A stretch of 64,000 nt of DNA from Roseomonas mucosa (GTDB lineage Bacteria; Pseudomonadota; Alphaproteobacteria; Acetobacterales; Acetobacteraceae). Where the stretch lies: NCBI GenBank assembly GCA_945878375.1, contig CAMDWG010000003.1, forward strand, positions 62,001 to 126,000, in the 5' to 3' direction. Of this stretch, positions 43,300-52,207 are shown in pieces. The position numbers and the translations under genes are program-made. The first letter of the stretch is position 1; each line of letters begins with the position of its first letter. The notes below the pieces were generated by a model. The model saw nothing but the letters and a program-made list of their open reading frames with translations, was not told the DNA's origin and ran no database searches.

Positions 43300-44433
43300 C
43301 TACAGGACGACCAGGTCGTCGCGGTGGATGATCTCGTCGCGGCCGCGCCAGCCGAGGATCGCTTCCAGCCGTTCGCTGCGATGGCCGGCGATGCGCGCGG
43401 CGTCGCCGGAATCATAGGCGACCAGGCCGCGCGCCACTTCCTGCCCCGCGCCGTTGCGCACGCTGACCGGATCGCCCCGGCGGAACTCGCCCTCCACCGC
43501 GCGCAGCCCGGCCGGCAGCAGGGAAGACCCGCGCGCCAGCGCCCGCGCCGCGCCGTCATCCACCACCAGCACGCCAAGCGGCGCCAGGCTGCCGGCGATC
43601 CAGCGCTTGCGGGCGGAACGGCCGGCGGGCTCGGGCAGGAACCAGGTGCAGCGCGCGCCCTGTTCCATCGCCCGCAGGGGCCGGTCCTGCTGGCCCAGCG
43701 CGATGGCCATCGCGCAGCCCGCGCCGGTGGCGATGCGCGCCGCGATCAGCTTGGTCCGCATGCCGCCAGAGGAATAGCCGGGCGGCGGCTCGCCCCCCAT
43801 CGCCATGATGTCCTCGGTGATCTGCGGCACCACGGGCAGGTGCGCGGCCCCAGGGTCCTTGCGCGGATCGGCGGTGTAGAGCCCGTCGATATCCGACAGC
43901 AGGACCAGCGCATCGGCCTCCACCATCTCCGCCACGCGGGCGGCCAGGCGGTCATTGTCGCCGAAGCGGATCTCGGTGGTGGCGACGGTGTCGTTCTCAT
44001 TGATCACCGGGATGCAGCCGAGCGACAGCAGCGTGCCCAGCGTCGCGCGCGCATTGAGGTAGCGGCGGCGATCCTCGCTATCCTCCAGCGTCAGCAGCAA
44101 TTGCGCGGCGTTCAGCCCGACGCCGGACAGGGCCGTGGCCCAGGCGCCGGCCAGGCGGATCTGCCCGACGGCGGCGGCGGCCTGCTTTTCCTCCAGCCGC
44201 AGCTTGCGGCGCGTCAGGCCCAGCGCGCGGCGGGCCAGCGCGATGGCGCCGGAGGAGACCAGGATCACCTCCGTCCCCCGCGCGCGGAGTGCGGCGACAT
44301 CGGCGGCGACGCCGGCCAGCCAGCCTTCGCGCGGGGCGGCGGTGCGGTCATCCACCACCAGGGCGGAGCCGATCTTCACCACCACGCGGCGCGCGGTGCG
44401 AAGGTCGGGCGGGGAATGTGCGGCCATCTGCAT
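43300..44433 (-). CDS. proB: Glutamate 5-kinase
   Basis: 377 residues from the ATG at 44433, preceded by AGGTG. Two other in-frame ATGs lie at 44451 and 44427. The amino-acid-kinase domain has [37 protein letters not shown] and [13 protein letters not shown]. The C-terminal PUA domain begins near [19 protein letters not shown]. It phosphorylates glutamate in the first and feedback-controlled step of proline synthesis. proA follows after 56 nt. Confidence 0.95.
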   Translation of the reverse strand: MQMAAHSPPDLRTARRVVVKIGSALVVDDRTAAPREGWLAGVAADVAALRARGTEVILVSSGAIALARRALGLTRRKLRLEEKQAAAAVGQIRLAGAWATALSGVGLNAAQLLLTLEDSEDRRRYLNARATLGTLLSLGCIPVINENDTVATTEIRFGDNDRLAARVAEMVEADALVLLSDIDGLYTADPRKDPGAAHLPVVPQITEDIMAMGGEPPPGYSSGGMRTKLIAARIATGAGCAMAIALGQQDRPLRAMEQGARCTWFLPEPAGRSARKRWIAGSLAPLGVLVVDDGAARALARGSSLLPAGLRAVEGEFRRGDPVSVRNGAGQEVARGLVAYDSGDAARIAGHRSERLEAILGWRGRDEIIHRDDLVVL

Positions 44434-44464
44434 GGTGGCCGCACCTAGCATGGCCGGAGAAGCA

Positions 44465-44486
44465 GGGGGAGGCGGTCGCCTCCCCC
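44465..44486 (-). terminator. Intrinsic-terminator-like hairpin after the GH16 gene
   Basis: GGGGGAGGCG-GT-CGCCTCCCCC forms a 10-bp perfect stem 8 nt beyond the GH16 stop. On the minus strand it is followed by TGCTTCT, a weak T-tract. Confidence 0.6.
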
Positions 44487-44493
44487 CTCACCA

Positions 44494-45999
44494 TCAGGCA
44501 AAAACCAGGTCGCGCTCCGCCAGCGGCGCGGTGACGCCCTGGAGGTAGATCTGGTCGCCATCGCCGAAGGTCAGTTCCAGGCCTTCGTACTCCCAGTAGC
44601 TCTTCAGCGTCTGGGTGACCTCATCGGCCGTGATGCCTTCGAGCCGCAGCGTCTCCACGCCCGCCTCGAAATCCACGATCCAGTCCGGCCCATCGCCGCG
44701 CGCGAAGACGAAGCTGTCGCGCCCCGCCCCACCCGTCAGCCCATCATGATCGGCCCCGCCGCGGAGCACATCATTGCCCGCGCCGCCCTGGAGGTCGTCG
44801 GAGCCGGCGTCGCCCAGCAGCGTGTCGCGGCCATCGCCGCCCTTCAGCCAGTCGTCGCCAGCGCCGCCATACAGCCGGTCGCGGCCGGCGCCGCCCTCGA
44901 GTTGGTCGTCGCCCGCGCCACCGCGCAGCTGGTCGCGGCCTTCACCGCCAAGGAGGACGTCATTGCCCGCCCCGCCGGAGAGGCGGTCGTTGCCGGCGCC
45001 GCCATCGAGCCTGTCGGCCAGGTCCGAGCCCACCAGCCTGTCCCGCCCGGCGGTGCCGGTCAGGTCGAGCCCGGCGGTCGGTGGGGGCGTGGGGGTGGGG
45101 ACGGGCGTGGGTTCCGGCGTCGGAGTCGGTGTCGGCGTCGGTGTGGGGGTTGGGGTGGGTGTGGGGGTTGGAGTTGGGGTCGGAGTTGGCGTGGGTTCCG
45201 GCGTCGGGGTCGGGGTCGGAGTGGGCGTGGGTGTTGGTTCCGGCGCGGGCGGGGTCTCGCCGGTGTATTGGGACACCCGCACCCAATCCACGCTGATATC
45301 GACGCTGTTCACGCCCGAATTGTTGGGCGAGAGGTACCAGCCATCGGACGCCGCGCCGACATGGCCCTGCAGGCCGACCGACATCTCGATATCGGGGATA
45401 TTCTCGAAGGTCTCGGCGACCGTCACCCCATCGACATAGAGCGTCAGGCGATCCGGCAGCCAATCCAGCGTGTAGGTGTGCCATTCGCTGTGATCGAGCG
45501 GGAAGAACTGGCTGTCATAGCCGCGCCCGTTCTCGCTGCCGTCGGGGCCGGGCCAGTGGACGGTGAACATGCCATCCCCGCTGGCCGGGGTTTCCAGGAT
45601 GTCGATCTCCGGCGGCCAGCGGTCGTTGGAGGTCGGCCAGAGCAGGAAGCAGGGGCCGGCGCCGACCACTTCCTCGCTGGTCTTGGCGCGGATCTCGACC
45701 CGGCCATAGGTGAAGCCGTGGCCGTGGCCTTCCGGCGCGCCATCATAGGGCACGGTGGACAGGCCCCCGACGGCCCAGATGCCGTTGTCGAGCTTGTCCA
45801 TCCCGATCGTCAGCTCTCCATTGCCGACGCCGAGCTGGCCATTGTCCCACCAGAAGGCGTTGTTCCAATACATGGAGCCGCCATAGGTGATCGGCCATTT
45901 GGTCCAGTCGAGCTGGGTGCCGTTGAAGCCGTCGAAGAAGACGGTGCTCCATCCGGTCATGTCGAGGGGCGTCGGGTTGACGTCGCTATAGGTTCCCAT
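44494..45999 (-). CDS. Secreted GH16 glycanase with Pro-Thr linker and RTX repeats
   Basis: 501 residues from ATG 45999. A GH16 jelly-roll domain (about 10-245) has the catalytic motif EIDILE (131-136) with aromatic substrate-groove residues before it ([12 protein letters not shown]). A PTPTPT linker spans 249-308. About ten RTX nonapeptides (GGAGNDRLS-type, 316-430) bind calcium, and a C-terminal domain ends LAERDLVFA. There is no N-terminal signal peptide, as expected for type I secretion. Likely substrates are beta-1,3/1,4-glucans or the cell's own exopolysaccharide. No ABC secretion genes are nearby. Confidence 0.88.
   Translation of the reverse strand: MGTYSDVNPTPLDMTGWSTVFFDGFNGTQLDWTKWPITYGGSMYWNNAFWWDNGQLGVGNGELTIGMDKLDNGIWAVGGLSTVPYDGAPEGHGHGFTYGRVEIRAKTSEEVVGAGPCFLLWPTSNDRWPPEIDILETPASGDGMFTVHWPGPDGSENGRGYDSQFFPLDHSEWHTYTLDWLPDRLTLYVDGVTVAETFENIPDIEMSVGLQGHVGAASDGWYLSPNNSGVNSVDISVDWVRVSQYTGETPPAPEPTPTPTPTPTPTPEPTPTPTPTPTPTPTPTPTPTPTPTPTPEPTPVPTPTPPPTAGLDLTGTAGRDRLVGSDLADRLDGGAGNDRLSGGAGNDVLLGGEGRDQLRGGAGDDQLEGGAGRDRLYGGAGDDWLKGGDGRDTLLGDAGSDDLQGGAGNDVLRGGADHDGLTGGAGRDSFVFARGDGPDWIVDFEAGVETLRLEGITADEVTQTLKSYWEYEGLELTFGDGDQIYLQGVTAPLAERDLVFA
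45076..45252 (-). repeat. Pro-Thr linker repeat in the GH16 gene
   Basis: About 59 codons of alternating Pro-Thr with occasional Glu/Val, seen as GGGTGTGGGNGTNGG-type sequence on the plus strand. It separates the catalytic and RTX domains and is prone to slippage. Confidence 0.85.
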
Positions 46000-46284
46000 G
46001 GGCGGTTCTGGCCTCTTGCCTGTCACGGCGCCGTGATGCGCTCGCGAGACTGTGAGGCCACAACCTTGGATGGGGGGTCCAGGCAAATCGTATGTGGTGG
46101 ATGATATTATTGTATACGAAGCGTGGATGTGGGGGTGAATTGGGACTGTGGTCTTATCAACCCCGGCGCGGGGCGCCGCGAGGCCGGGCGGGGGGGCGAC
46201 ATCAGCGGCCTCCGTAAATCAGTCGGCGCCGCAGCCCGGCCCCCTGGACGCCCCCTCTGGTGACGTTCCTGAAGCCTGGGCGCC

Positions 46285-46593
46285 TCACCTTTTCGGCGGC
46301 AAGGGCAATCCGAAGTCCGTCTTGTCGCCGAGCCACGAGAGTTTTCCCATGGCGTTCTCAGCGCTGACCTCGACGTCGACAGCCAGGCAATAGAGTGCAT
46401 TCACGAGCGCCTGCATCGCATCCTCGCCGCCGAAGCGGCCCTGTCGCTTCGTCAGAAGGCCTTCGATGTCATAATGGCAGAACCAGCAATCGCCCTCCGG
46501 CGCGAGCGCCGGGCGGCCAATCCTGATGGTGAACCCGGGCCGTCCGTCCACCTCGAAGGACCGGGTTGCGATCACGTCCATGGTTTCGGTCAT
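46285..46593 (-). CDS. Small uncharacterised protein, DUF6968-like
   Basis: 102 residues: MDVIATRSFEVDGRPGFTIRIGRPALAPEGDCWFCHYDIEG... then GGEDAMQALVNALYCLAVDVE. The pattern of an ATRxFE strand, an IGRP strand, a C/Y-I strand and a GxDAxQAL helix resembles the DUF6968 family, from memory. No signal peptide or membrane segment is present. Start at the first ATG; the fifth residue is an alternative. It stands alone in a gene-poor stretch. Confidence 0.6.
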   Translation of the reverse strand: MTETMDVIATRSFEVDGRPGFTIRIGRPALAPEGDCWFCHYDIEGLLTKRQGRFGGEDAMQALVNALYCLAVDVEVSAENAMGKLSWLGDKTDFGLPLPPKR

Positions 46594-47040
46594 CAGGTCA
46601 GCGTCCTGTGCTCAGCGGTGGAATATACCCTCCGCAGCCGCACTGCGCGTATCGCTCCGCTGCACTGACCCAGCATGAACGTCGAATCGCCGGCAAATCG
46701 CTTGATCGCGCTCGAACTGCGCATCGCAAGCGGCGCTTCGGCGACAGGCTGAGGCGACGATGCGATCCGGTAGAAGGCTCGCACGACGCGCCGTGACAGG
46801 TTGACGGAGCGCGATGCCGCTCGTGGTGGCATTCCCTGCGGGATCCGAACCGTTGCGTCGCAGGCGCGCCACGAAGGCCCAGTGGGTTCGGCCGCGCAAC
46901 CGCGATGGTGGTGTGGCGATAGGCCCCTCAGATCAACCGGTCTCTGGCATTGGGGACGCAGCGTGCCGACACAAAGCCGCTTGTAATTTGGAACAAAATG
47001 GGAATAAAATGGGCCGCCAAGGCGGAGCCATGCCTTCCTC
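46594..47040. other. 447-nt stretch with no supported gene
   Basis: Short open frames here have no coherent composition, start signal or motif. A direct repeat AAAATGGGA/AAAATGGGC occurs near 46993-47012. No tRNA, terminator or promoter can be supported. Confidence 0.5.
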
Positions 47041-47526
47041 GTGCGCACGATAGGTGTCGTCTCTGGTCTCGTCGCCCTATTGGCAGTCGCGGTCATGGCG
47101 CGGCCGATCTGGGAATTGCTGGTGGAGTTGTTCGCCGAACCGTGGCCGGACCGGGGCGCGGCAGTCATGCTTTTCTCGAACGAGCGGCCCGATGACCTCT
47201 GGCTTCTTTCCCTCAGATTCGAGGAGCGCGAGCATGTGCCCAAGTGGCCGTCCGACCAGCGCGGCTGGGTCGTGCGACGTCCTGATCAGCACCCGCGCCC
47301 GTTCGAGTTCGACGGGACGATGGTCTCCGCGTCCGCCGGACGCCACACCGCCACGATCGTCTACGAGGTCGGACGCGATCGGTCGCGGGTGAGTTTCGAC
47401 TTCCAGTTCGAACTCGCCCCGCTCAGCCAGTGCGACCTCCGCATAGTATTCCGAGAGCCCGGTCCTGAAGCGACGGCTTGCCAGAACGCACGACCAGCTG
47501 CCTACGGCGGGACCTGGCGGCATTGA
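47041..47526 (+). CDS. Hypothetical membrane-anchored protein
   Basis: 161 residues from a GTG. One N-terminal hydrophobic helix (GVVSGLVALLAVAVMARPIW) is followed by a soluble, probably beta-rich domain (TMVSASAGRHTATIVYEVGRDRSRVSFDFQFEL). Two Cys lie near the C-terminus (QCDLR and ATACQNA). I do not recognise the family. The ribosome-binding site is weak and the gene may be a local novelty. It precedes another orphan gene by 55 nt. Confidence 0.5.
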   Translation: MRTIGVVSGLVALLAVAVMARPIWELLVELFAEPWPDRGAAVMLFSNERPDDLWLLSLRFEEREHVPKWPSDQRGWVVRRPDQHPRPFEFDGTMVSASAGRHTATIVYEVGRDRSRVSFDFQFELAPLSQCDLRIVFREPGPEATACQNARPAAYGGTWRH

Positions 47527-47581
47527 GGCGCCGGCAGCCTTAACATCCTACCTAACATCCTTACAGCGAAAGGGAATGGCC

Positions 47582-48247
47582 ATGGACGAAGCAAGTCCTG
47601 GGTCAAGCAGAATCGCGCGGCTGCGCTTGGTTGCCGGCCAGGTCAGGCGCTTCGCCGAGTTCGAGGCGGAGCGATCAGGACTGCCGGGCCAGGATCAGGG
47701 ACCTGCCGATGCTTACCGCCATCTTGTCGGGGTCGCTGAGCTTTCGCGGCGTGTGGGCCCGCTGACTGCTGCCGCAATGGCAGAAAGAAATGAATGGGGA
47801 AGCACGGAAGCTATGCTGCGCGCCATACTCGATGGGCGGCCGGTGGCGCCGAGCAACACGCCAGCGGCGCGGAGGATGGACCGCCATAACAACCTTCTCG
47901 CTGTTGGCATCGGCGCGACGGCAAGCTCAACCGAGGAGGTGGTGATGCGGGCACGGACGATGATGGAGCAAGCGATCCAGACAAAAGGCGGCAGCGGCGC
48001 GGGCAATACGCCCGCTTGGCGCCCATCGCAGTTTTGGTCCGATGGCTCGTCGCTGGCCGACTGGCCGCCTGCGAGTTGGCCCGACATCGCGACGGCGCCT
48101 CACCTGGCGACTTACCGGTCGGCGATAGAGCGTCCCGGCTTCCCCGAGCGGGAGAGCACCGCCACTGGCGGTGTGGTGCAGGTTCAGCCGCACATACGCG
48201 ACGGTCACTCGGTTTCGGGCCACACGCGCTCCAGTCCAGCCCGCTGA
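47582..48247 (+). CDS. Uncharacterised protein with a DUF6973-like helical domain
   Basis: 221 residues from the second of two close ATGs, because AGGGA (47571-47575) is then 6 nt away. Residues about 40-115 read DAYRHLVGVAELSRRVGPLTAAAMAERNE..., then RRMDRHNNLLAVGIG. This DAxRH...RNE/HE...MDxHNN..G pattern resembles DUF6973-type domains, from memory. The rest is low complexity. A TAACATCC direct repeat lies upstream (47541-47560). The gene ends 57 nt before the island's left att repeat, so it is just outside the element. Confidence 0.55.
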   Translation: MDEASPGSSRIARLRLVAGQVRRFAEFEAERSGLPGQDQGPADAYRHLVGVAELSRRVGPLTAAAMAERNEWGSTEAMLRAILDGRPVAPSNTPAARRMDRHNNLLAVGIGATASSTEEVVMRARTMMEQAIQTKGGSGAGNTPAWRPSQFWSDGSSLADWPPASWPDIATAPHLATYRSAIERPGFPERESTATGGVVQVQPHIRDGHSVSGHTRSSPAR

Positions 48248-48304
48248 AGTCGCATGCCGGGGCTGGTCAAGAGATGGTTCGGGCGGGTTTCCAACGGGTG
48301 GGGC

Positions 48305-48350
48305 TGGCGTTCCCGGCGGGATTCGAACCCACGGCCCCCAGATTAGGAAT
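48305..48350 (-). repeat. Left attachment repeat (tRNA-Arg 3' fragment)
   Basis: Identical to 55951-55992 over 42 bp (GTTCCCGGCGGGATTCGAAC...), plus a shared TGG (CCA on the tRNA strand). The base between differs, giving a G discriminator here and A in the intact gene. The fragment runs from the CCA end into the anticodon loop, then diverges. Confidence 0.9.
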
Positions 48351-48371
48351 AAGAGGGGGCCTCCCTATTTA

Positions 48372-48498
48372 GCGGACCTCAAACCGCCGTAAGCCGCCAA
48401 ATACCTTGCATTGCGCCGGGTCCGCGAATAAGGTGGCTGACAGAAGCCGCCATGCGGACCCGTTGCGGACCTCGCCGCCGGGTCCGCACGGGGTCCGC
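48372..48498. repeat. Left cluster of six GGTCCGC motifs, candidate integrase arm sites
   Basis: GGTCCGC occurs forward at 48419-48425, 48481-48487 and 48492-48498, and reversed (GCGGACC) at 48372-48378, 48454-48460 and 48465-48471. All lie between the att repeat and the integrase start, where arm-type or regulator sites are expected. Confidence 0.65.
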
Positions 48499-48525
48499 AA
48501 ACTGGACGTAAGAGGGCCGCGCCCC

Positions 48526-49869
48526 ATGCCAAAGCTGACCGAGAAATTCGCAGAAGGCTTCGCTCCGGAACCCGGCGCGAAGGACCGGCTGGCCTTCGAT
48601 ACCGTGACCCAGGGTTTCGGGCTGCGCGCGACCGCCAGCGGCAACAAGATGTTCATCGTGCAATGGACCGATCCCGCGACGAAGCGGAAGGTCCGGGAAC
48701 CGCTCGGCGCCTGGGGCGCAATCTCACTTGAGCAGGCGCGTAACGCTGCGAAGGCGCGTCTCGGGCGCGTTGCCGCCGGCTTCGATCCGAAGGCCGAGCG
48801 CGAGGCCCGCAAGGCCGAGGATACGCGCCGCCGTGCCGAGGCCGCGCGGGCGAAGGCCGAAGCCGCCTTCACGCTGGACACCCTGATTGCCGATTGGGAA
48901 CGGCTGCATCTGGTCGGGCGCCGGCCCCGCTACGCCGCCGAGGCCACGCGCGCGCTGCGGCTGGCCTTCAAGCCGCATCTGGACGGGGCTGCGGCGGTGC
49001 TGGGCCATGAGACGGTGGTGGGCGTGCTGGACGACCTCGCGCGGCAGGGAAAGGCCGCGACGGCCCGCCTAACGCTGGCCTATGGCCGGGCCTGCTACGG
49101 CTGGGCGGTGAAACGTCGCCGCCTGGCCGGCAATCCCTTCGCCGGGCTGCCGGTTGCCGAAGCCGGGTCTAGGTCGCGCGACCGGGTGCTGACAGATGCA
49201 GAACTGGGCGAGGTCTGGCGCGCATTGGAAAAGGTGCCTTCGCCCCACGGCCCCATGATCCGCCTTGCGCTGCTGACGCTGGCGCGGCGGGATGAGGTCG
49301 CCGGCATGACGTGGGGCGAGGTCGCGCCGGACCTTTCGACGTGGATGCAGCCTGCCGACCGGACCAAGAACGGCAAGCCGCATGTCGTCCATCTGAGCCC
49401 CGCCGCGCGGCAGGTGCTGCGCGGGATGCTCGGGGCCGAGCAAGGCAAGCCCCTGCCGGCGCTGCCGGCTGCGGACAGGCTGGTGTTCGGCGTGTCCGAG
49501 AACAGCGCGATCACGGCGCATTCCTGGGCGAAGCGGAAGCTGGACGCCGCGATTGCAGCCGAGCGCAAGGAAGCGGCCGGCGAAGGCGAGGCCGCGCCGC
49601 TGGTGCCGTGGGTGCTCCATGATTTTCGACGCTCCGGCGTGACATGGCTGGCCGGCGCCGGCTTCGCGCCGCATGTGTGCGACCGGCTGCTGAACCATAT
49701 CAGCGGGACGATTAGCGGCGTGGCTGCCGTGTATCAGCGGAACGAATTTCTGCCCGAGCGCAAGGCGGCGCTGGATGCGTGGGCGGCGCATGTCCTGGAC
49801 GTGGCCGAGGGTAAGGCCCGCGTCGGCAACGTCACGCCGCTGCGGCGCGCGCGGAGGGCTGGCGCGTGA
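48526..49869 (+). CDS. int: Tyrosine-recombinase integrase
   Basis: 447 residues from ATG 48526 behind AAGAGGG. An N-terminal DUF4102-type arm-binding domain (1-90) contains FDTVTQGFGLRATASGNKMF, followed by a basic helix, a core-binding domain and the catalytic domain. Catalytic candidates are Arg 254/255 (ARRDEVAGM), Lys 281/284, His 365 and Arg 368 (LHDFRRSGVTW), His 391 (LLNHISG) and Tyr 403 (VYQRNEF), so it looks intact. It should integrate and, with a directionality factor, excise the element at the tRNA-Arg site. Its stop overlaps the next gene's GTG start. Confidence 0.95.
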   Translation: MPKLTEKFAEGFAPEPGAKDRLAFDTVTQGFGLRATASGNKMFIVQWTDPATKRKVREPLGAWGAISLEQARNAAKARLGRVAAGFDPKAEREARKAEDTRRRAEAARAKAEAAFTLDTLIADWERLHLVGRRPRYAAEATRALRLAFKPHLDGAAAVLGHETVVGVLDDLARQGKAATARLTLAYGRACYGWAVKRRRLAGNPFAGLPVAEAGSRSRDRVLTDAELGEVWRALEKVPSPHGPMIRLALLTLARRDEVAGMTWGEVAPDLSTWMQPADRTKNGKPHVVHLSPAARQVLRGMLGAEQGKPLPALPAADRLVFGVSENSAITAHSWAKRKLDAAIAAERKEAAGEGEAAPLVPWVLHDFRRSGVTWLAGAGFAPHVCDRLLNHISGTISGVAAVYQRNEFLPERKAALDAWAAHVLDVAEGKARVGNVTPLRRARRAGA

Positions 49870-50510
49870 CTGACGACGACAACGACTTCAACCCGTCAGA
49901 GGCAAGGGCCAAGGAAGCGCGCCTTGCCGCTGTCGTTGCTGAGCACCTCCCGCCGCCCGCGCCGGGCGAGCGTTTCGACAACAACATTGCGGTGATCGTC
50001 ATCACGGGCCACGCGGATCGTGAAACCAGCTTCTATGCGAGCGGCAGGGGCGATGTGGAGCAGAGAAAGCTAGATGATTTCGTCCGATGCGCGGTCGAAT
50101 TGGCGAGATTGTATGACGCGCTCGACCCAAGAATTCGGGCCAACCTTATCTGTGACGGCACTCGACCCGAGGCCATGAAGGTCGTTCTTCCTTCTGGACG
50201 AAATATAGACCTTACGGACATTCCTTTGCTCCCGCTGGCGCTGTCCATCGTGCTGCCTAGGGTGGAAGATTACCTCGCGGGGTTGCAGCCTGTTGGCCGC
50301 GCCAACTTGCAGGCTGTAGGGACCGTTAGAGGCTGCCGTTTTGTTTGGCGCCAGCGTGTAGGCGACGCGCCAGCGCGCGGACTGAACCCCGCGTCCCCAT
50401 TTGGCCGCTTCCTGGCCGATGTTCTGGAAGCGCTGGGTATTGAAGCGAACCCGGTTGCGGCGTTCGACGCATGGCGTCGGGTTGAGACTTACCCGGAAGA
50501 TCGCGCCTAA
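49866..50510 (+). CDS. Unknown island protein coupled to the integrase
   Basis: 214 residues from a GTG overlapping the integrase stop (GTGA). The N-terminus is acidic (MTDDDNDFNPSEARAKEARL). A central segment DNNIAVIVITGHADRETSFYASGRGD looks like a beta-rich domain, and the end is helical. No catalytic motif or membrane segment is visible, and I do not recognise the family. Coupling to int suggests a role in recombination control or element maintenance, but nothing in the sequence shows it. Confidence 0.7.
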   Translation: MTDDDNDFNPSEARAKEARLAAVVAEHLPPPAPGERFDNNIAVIVITGHADRETSFYASGRGDVEQRKLDDFVRCAVELARLYDALDPRIRANLICDGTRPEAMKVVLPSGRNIDLTDIPLLPLALSIVLPRVEDYLAGLQPVGRANLQAVGTVRGCRFVWRQRVGDAPARGLNPASPFGRFLADVLEALGIEANPVAAFDAWRRVETYPEDRA

Positions 50511-50615
50511 CTCTGAACGACATGCGCCGGTTTCGTGGCTAGTGGTCCTGTCCGGCGGCGCAACGTGCGCCGATTCGCTTAGGGGCGGCGCCTCGCCCCC
50601 GAGGGTATGCTGGAC

Positions 50616-50831
50616 ATGAACGACCGGGTTCTGAGCACAAGAGAGACTGCCGAATTGATCGGCGGGTCCGAGCGCGCGCTTGAACGCTGGCGCGTCACGG
50701 GTGATGGGCCGAAATTCTGCCGAGTCGGCCCCAGGAAGGTCGGTTATCGGCTGAGTGACGTGGAAGCGTGGCTAGAAGCCCGCGCCTTCCCGCATCGTGC
50801 CGCTGAACTGGCCGGCAAGGTGGCCGCTTGA
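50616..50831 (+). CDS. AlpA/MerR-type helix-turn-helix regulator, likely excisionase
   Basis: 71 residues from ATG 50616, preferred over 50607 because GAGGG (50601-50605) is then 10 nt away. The winged HTH pattern is LSTRETAELIGGSERALERWRVTGDGPKFCRVGPRKVGYRLSDVEAWL, as in AlpA/Xis-like proteins of prophages and islands. Such proteins bend DNA at att sites for excision or activate the element's genes. Its stop overlaps the start of a 27-codon frame (TGATG). Confidence 0.85.
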   Translation: MNDRVLSTRETAELIGGSERALERWRVTGDGPKFCRVGPRKVGYRLSDVEAWLEARAFPHRAAELAGKVAA

Positions 50832-50914
50832 TGCGCGCTGCCCTGCTGCTGCCGCTGGCCGGCGCGCTGATCGCGCTGGTCGCGCTCGCGCTGCTGCGCG
50901 TATCCGCCACCTAA
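50831..50914 (+). CDS. 27-residue hydrophobic peptide
   Basis: An ATG at 50831 overlapping the AlpA-like stop opens a 27-codon frame ending TAA at 50912-50914. The peptide starts MRAALLLPLAGALIALVALA and ends RVSAT: one membrane helix with a single Arg on each side. The coupled start and clean composition support translation. Function is unknown; small membrane peptides in mobile elements include toxins, holin-like and exclusion proteins. Confidence 0.5.
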   Translation: MRAALLLPLAGALIALVALALLRVSAT

Positions 50915-50920
50915 CAGAAA

Positions 50921-50946
50921 CCCCACCGGCCCGAGGACCGGCGGGG
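50921..50946 (-). terminator. Hairpin after the small peptide
   Basis: CCCC-A-CCGG ... CCGG-C-GGGG with an 8-nt loop. On the minus strand a TTTC tract follows it, so termination would be stronger leftwards; on the plus strand it may only attenuate. Confidence 0.35.
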
Positions 50947-51029
50947 CTGATGCGTAGTGACTGCGGCATTGGTCATATAGCGCATCTGCATCTGCGGTTC
51001 CACGGGCGGCAACCTGAAAGGCTGTCCCT

Positions 51030-51188
51030 GTGACGCCAACCACCCGCGCATTGCGCGATCATCTGGAAGACGCTGCTGCCGCTCGCCGTCGTGGCGACCT
51101 CGCCGCCGCCGATGCCGCCGAGACGGCGGCGCTACTCTTGCTGCGGTCCATCCTGCCGGCGCCGACCGGCGAGGCGGTGCAGGCATGA
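51030..51188 (+). CDS. 52-residue island protein
   Basis: A GTG at 51030 with GAAAGG 8 nt upstream opens a 52-codon frame that ends overlapping the next gene (ATGA). The product is helical and Ala/Arg-rich: TRALRDHLEDAAAARRRGDL, then AADAAETAALLLLRSILPAP. It could be a small helical DNA- or protein-binding factor. No family is recognised. Coupling to the putative primase gene is the main evidence for expression. Confidence 0.5.
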   Translation: MTPTTRALRDHLEDAAAARRRGDLAAADAAETAALLLLRSILPAPTGEAVQA

Positions 51189-52207
51189 GCAACGCCGCCA
51201 ACATCGCCGCCGCCGATCAGCATGATCCGCACGCCATTACGCTCGCCACGGCGCGCGGCCGGCGCTTGTGCAAGACACGGCACGCGGACGGGCGCACGGA
51301 GGATTACGACGCCGCCCGCACGCTAGACCTCGCCACCGTCCAGGCGCACGACCTCACCGCGCTGGCGGCGCTGCTGCACGACCTGGCCGGGCGGCGCGAT
51401 ACCTGCGTGCTGCGCGGCGCGATCCTCGACCAAACGCGCGCGCGCGGGGTGCGGCGCCTGCTGCATCCCGATCCCGATACGGGAGAGGCGCCGACGCTGG
51501 CCGAGGCGGCGCGCGCTTGGCTGGCGCTGGACCTCGATGGGCTGCCGCTGCCGGCCGACGCTGATCCGCATGACCTGCATCTGTGCGGAGACCTCGCCCG
51601 CGCCGCGCTGCCGGTGGCGTTCCACGATGCCGCCTGCGTCGTCGCCGCCACGGCTGGGCACGGCTTCAAGGATGGCGCGCGGCTGCGGCTTTGGTTCCTG
51701 CTAGACCGCGCGCTCTCGGGTGCCGAGTGCAAGCGATGGCTGCGTGACGCGCCGGTAGACCTGAGCGTGTTTGGGGCGGTGCAGCCGATCTATACGGCGG
51801 CGCCGCTGTTCATCGGCATGATTGATCCGCTACCGCGCCGGCTGGTCACGCTCGACGGTGCTACGCGGGTGGTGCCGCCATCCGCTGCGGCCCTGGCACC
51901 GCCAGCACGCTGCACGCCCCGCGCGCCCGACCAAATATTGCGGAACGGGCCGGGGTCTGGCCGCTACGCCGCGCGCGCTCTCGCCCGCGCCTATGGCGCT
52001 GTCGCCGCCGCACCGATCAACGCGCGGCACCGCACCGCCGTATCGGAGGGCTGGGGGCTGGCGCGGCTGGTAGTGCGCGGACTGCTATCGGCCGATGACG
52101 TGGCGCGCGCGCTCGACGGTGCTTTGCAGGATGCCGGGAAGCCTGCCGGCGAGGGCGCGAAGATCGCTGCATGGGCGGTGGCGCAGCGCGCGGGGAGTGC
52201 CGCTTGA
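51185..52207 (+). CDS. Putative primase-like replication protein
   Basis: 340 residues. LALDLDGLPLP (about residue 119) and a later block GHGFKDGARLRLWFLLDRALSGAECKRWL followed by AVQPIYTAAPLFIG recall the acidic and conserved motifs of archaeo-eukaryotic primase-like proteins in plasmids and prophages; this is a motif-level guess. The C-terminal 70 residues are helical and may be a primase C-terminal domain. It is coupled by ATGA and TGATG overlaps to the 52-residue protein and the DUF3631 ATPase, so the three form one replication-like module. Confidence 0.6.
   Translation: MSNAANIAAADQHDPHAITLATARGRRLCKTRHADGRTEDYDAARTLDLATVQAHDLTALAALLHDLAGRRDTCVLRGAILDQTRARGVRRLLHPDPDTGEAPTLAEAARAWLALDLDGLPLPADADPHDLHLCGDLARAALPVAFHDAACVVAATAGHGFKDGARLRLWFLLDRALSGAECKRWLRDAPVDLSVFGAVQPIYTAAPLFIGMIDPLPRRLVTLDGATRVVPPSAAALAPPARCTPRAPDQILRNGPGSGRYAARALARAYGAVAAAPINARHRTAVSEGWGLARLVVRGLLSADDVARALDGALQDAGKPAGEGAKIAAWAVAQRAGSAA

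Noticed and set aside
45076-45252. Regular repeats suggesting a CRISPR or satellite array
   Set aside because: They encode the Pro-Thr linker of the GH16 protein in frame; there are no spacers. No CRISPR array was seen anywhere in the window.
46593-47243. 216-codon minus-strand frame
   Set aside because: No family motif, erratic composition, and it overlaps the better plus-strand frame at 47041.
48305-48350. A second tRNA-Arg gene
   Set aside because: Only the 3' half is present; sequence past the anticodon loop does not continue a tRNA, so it is an att fragment.
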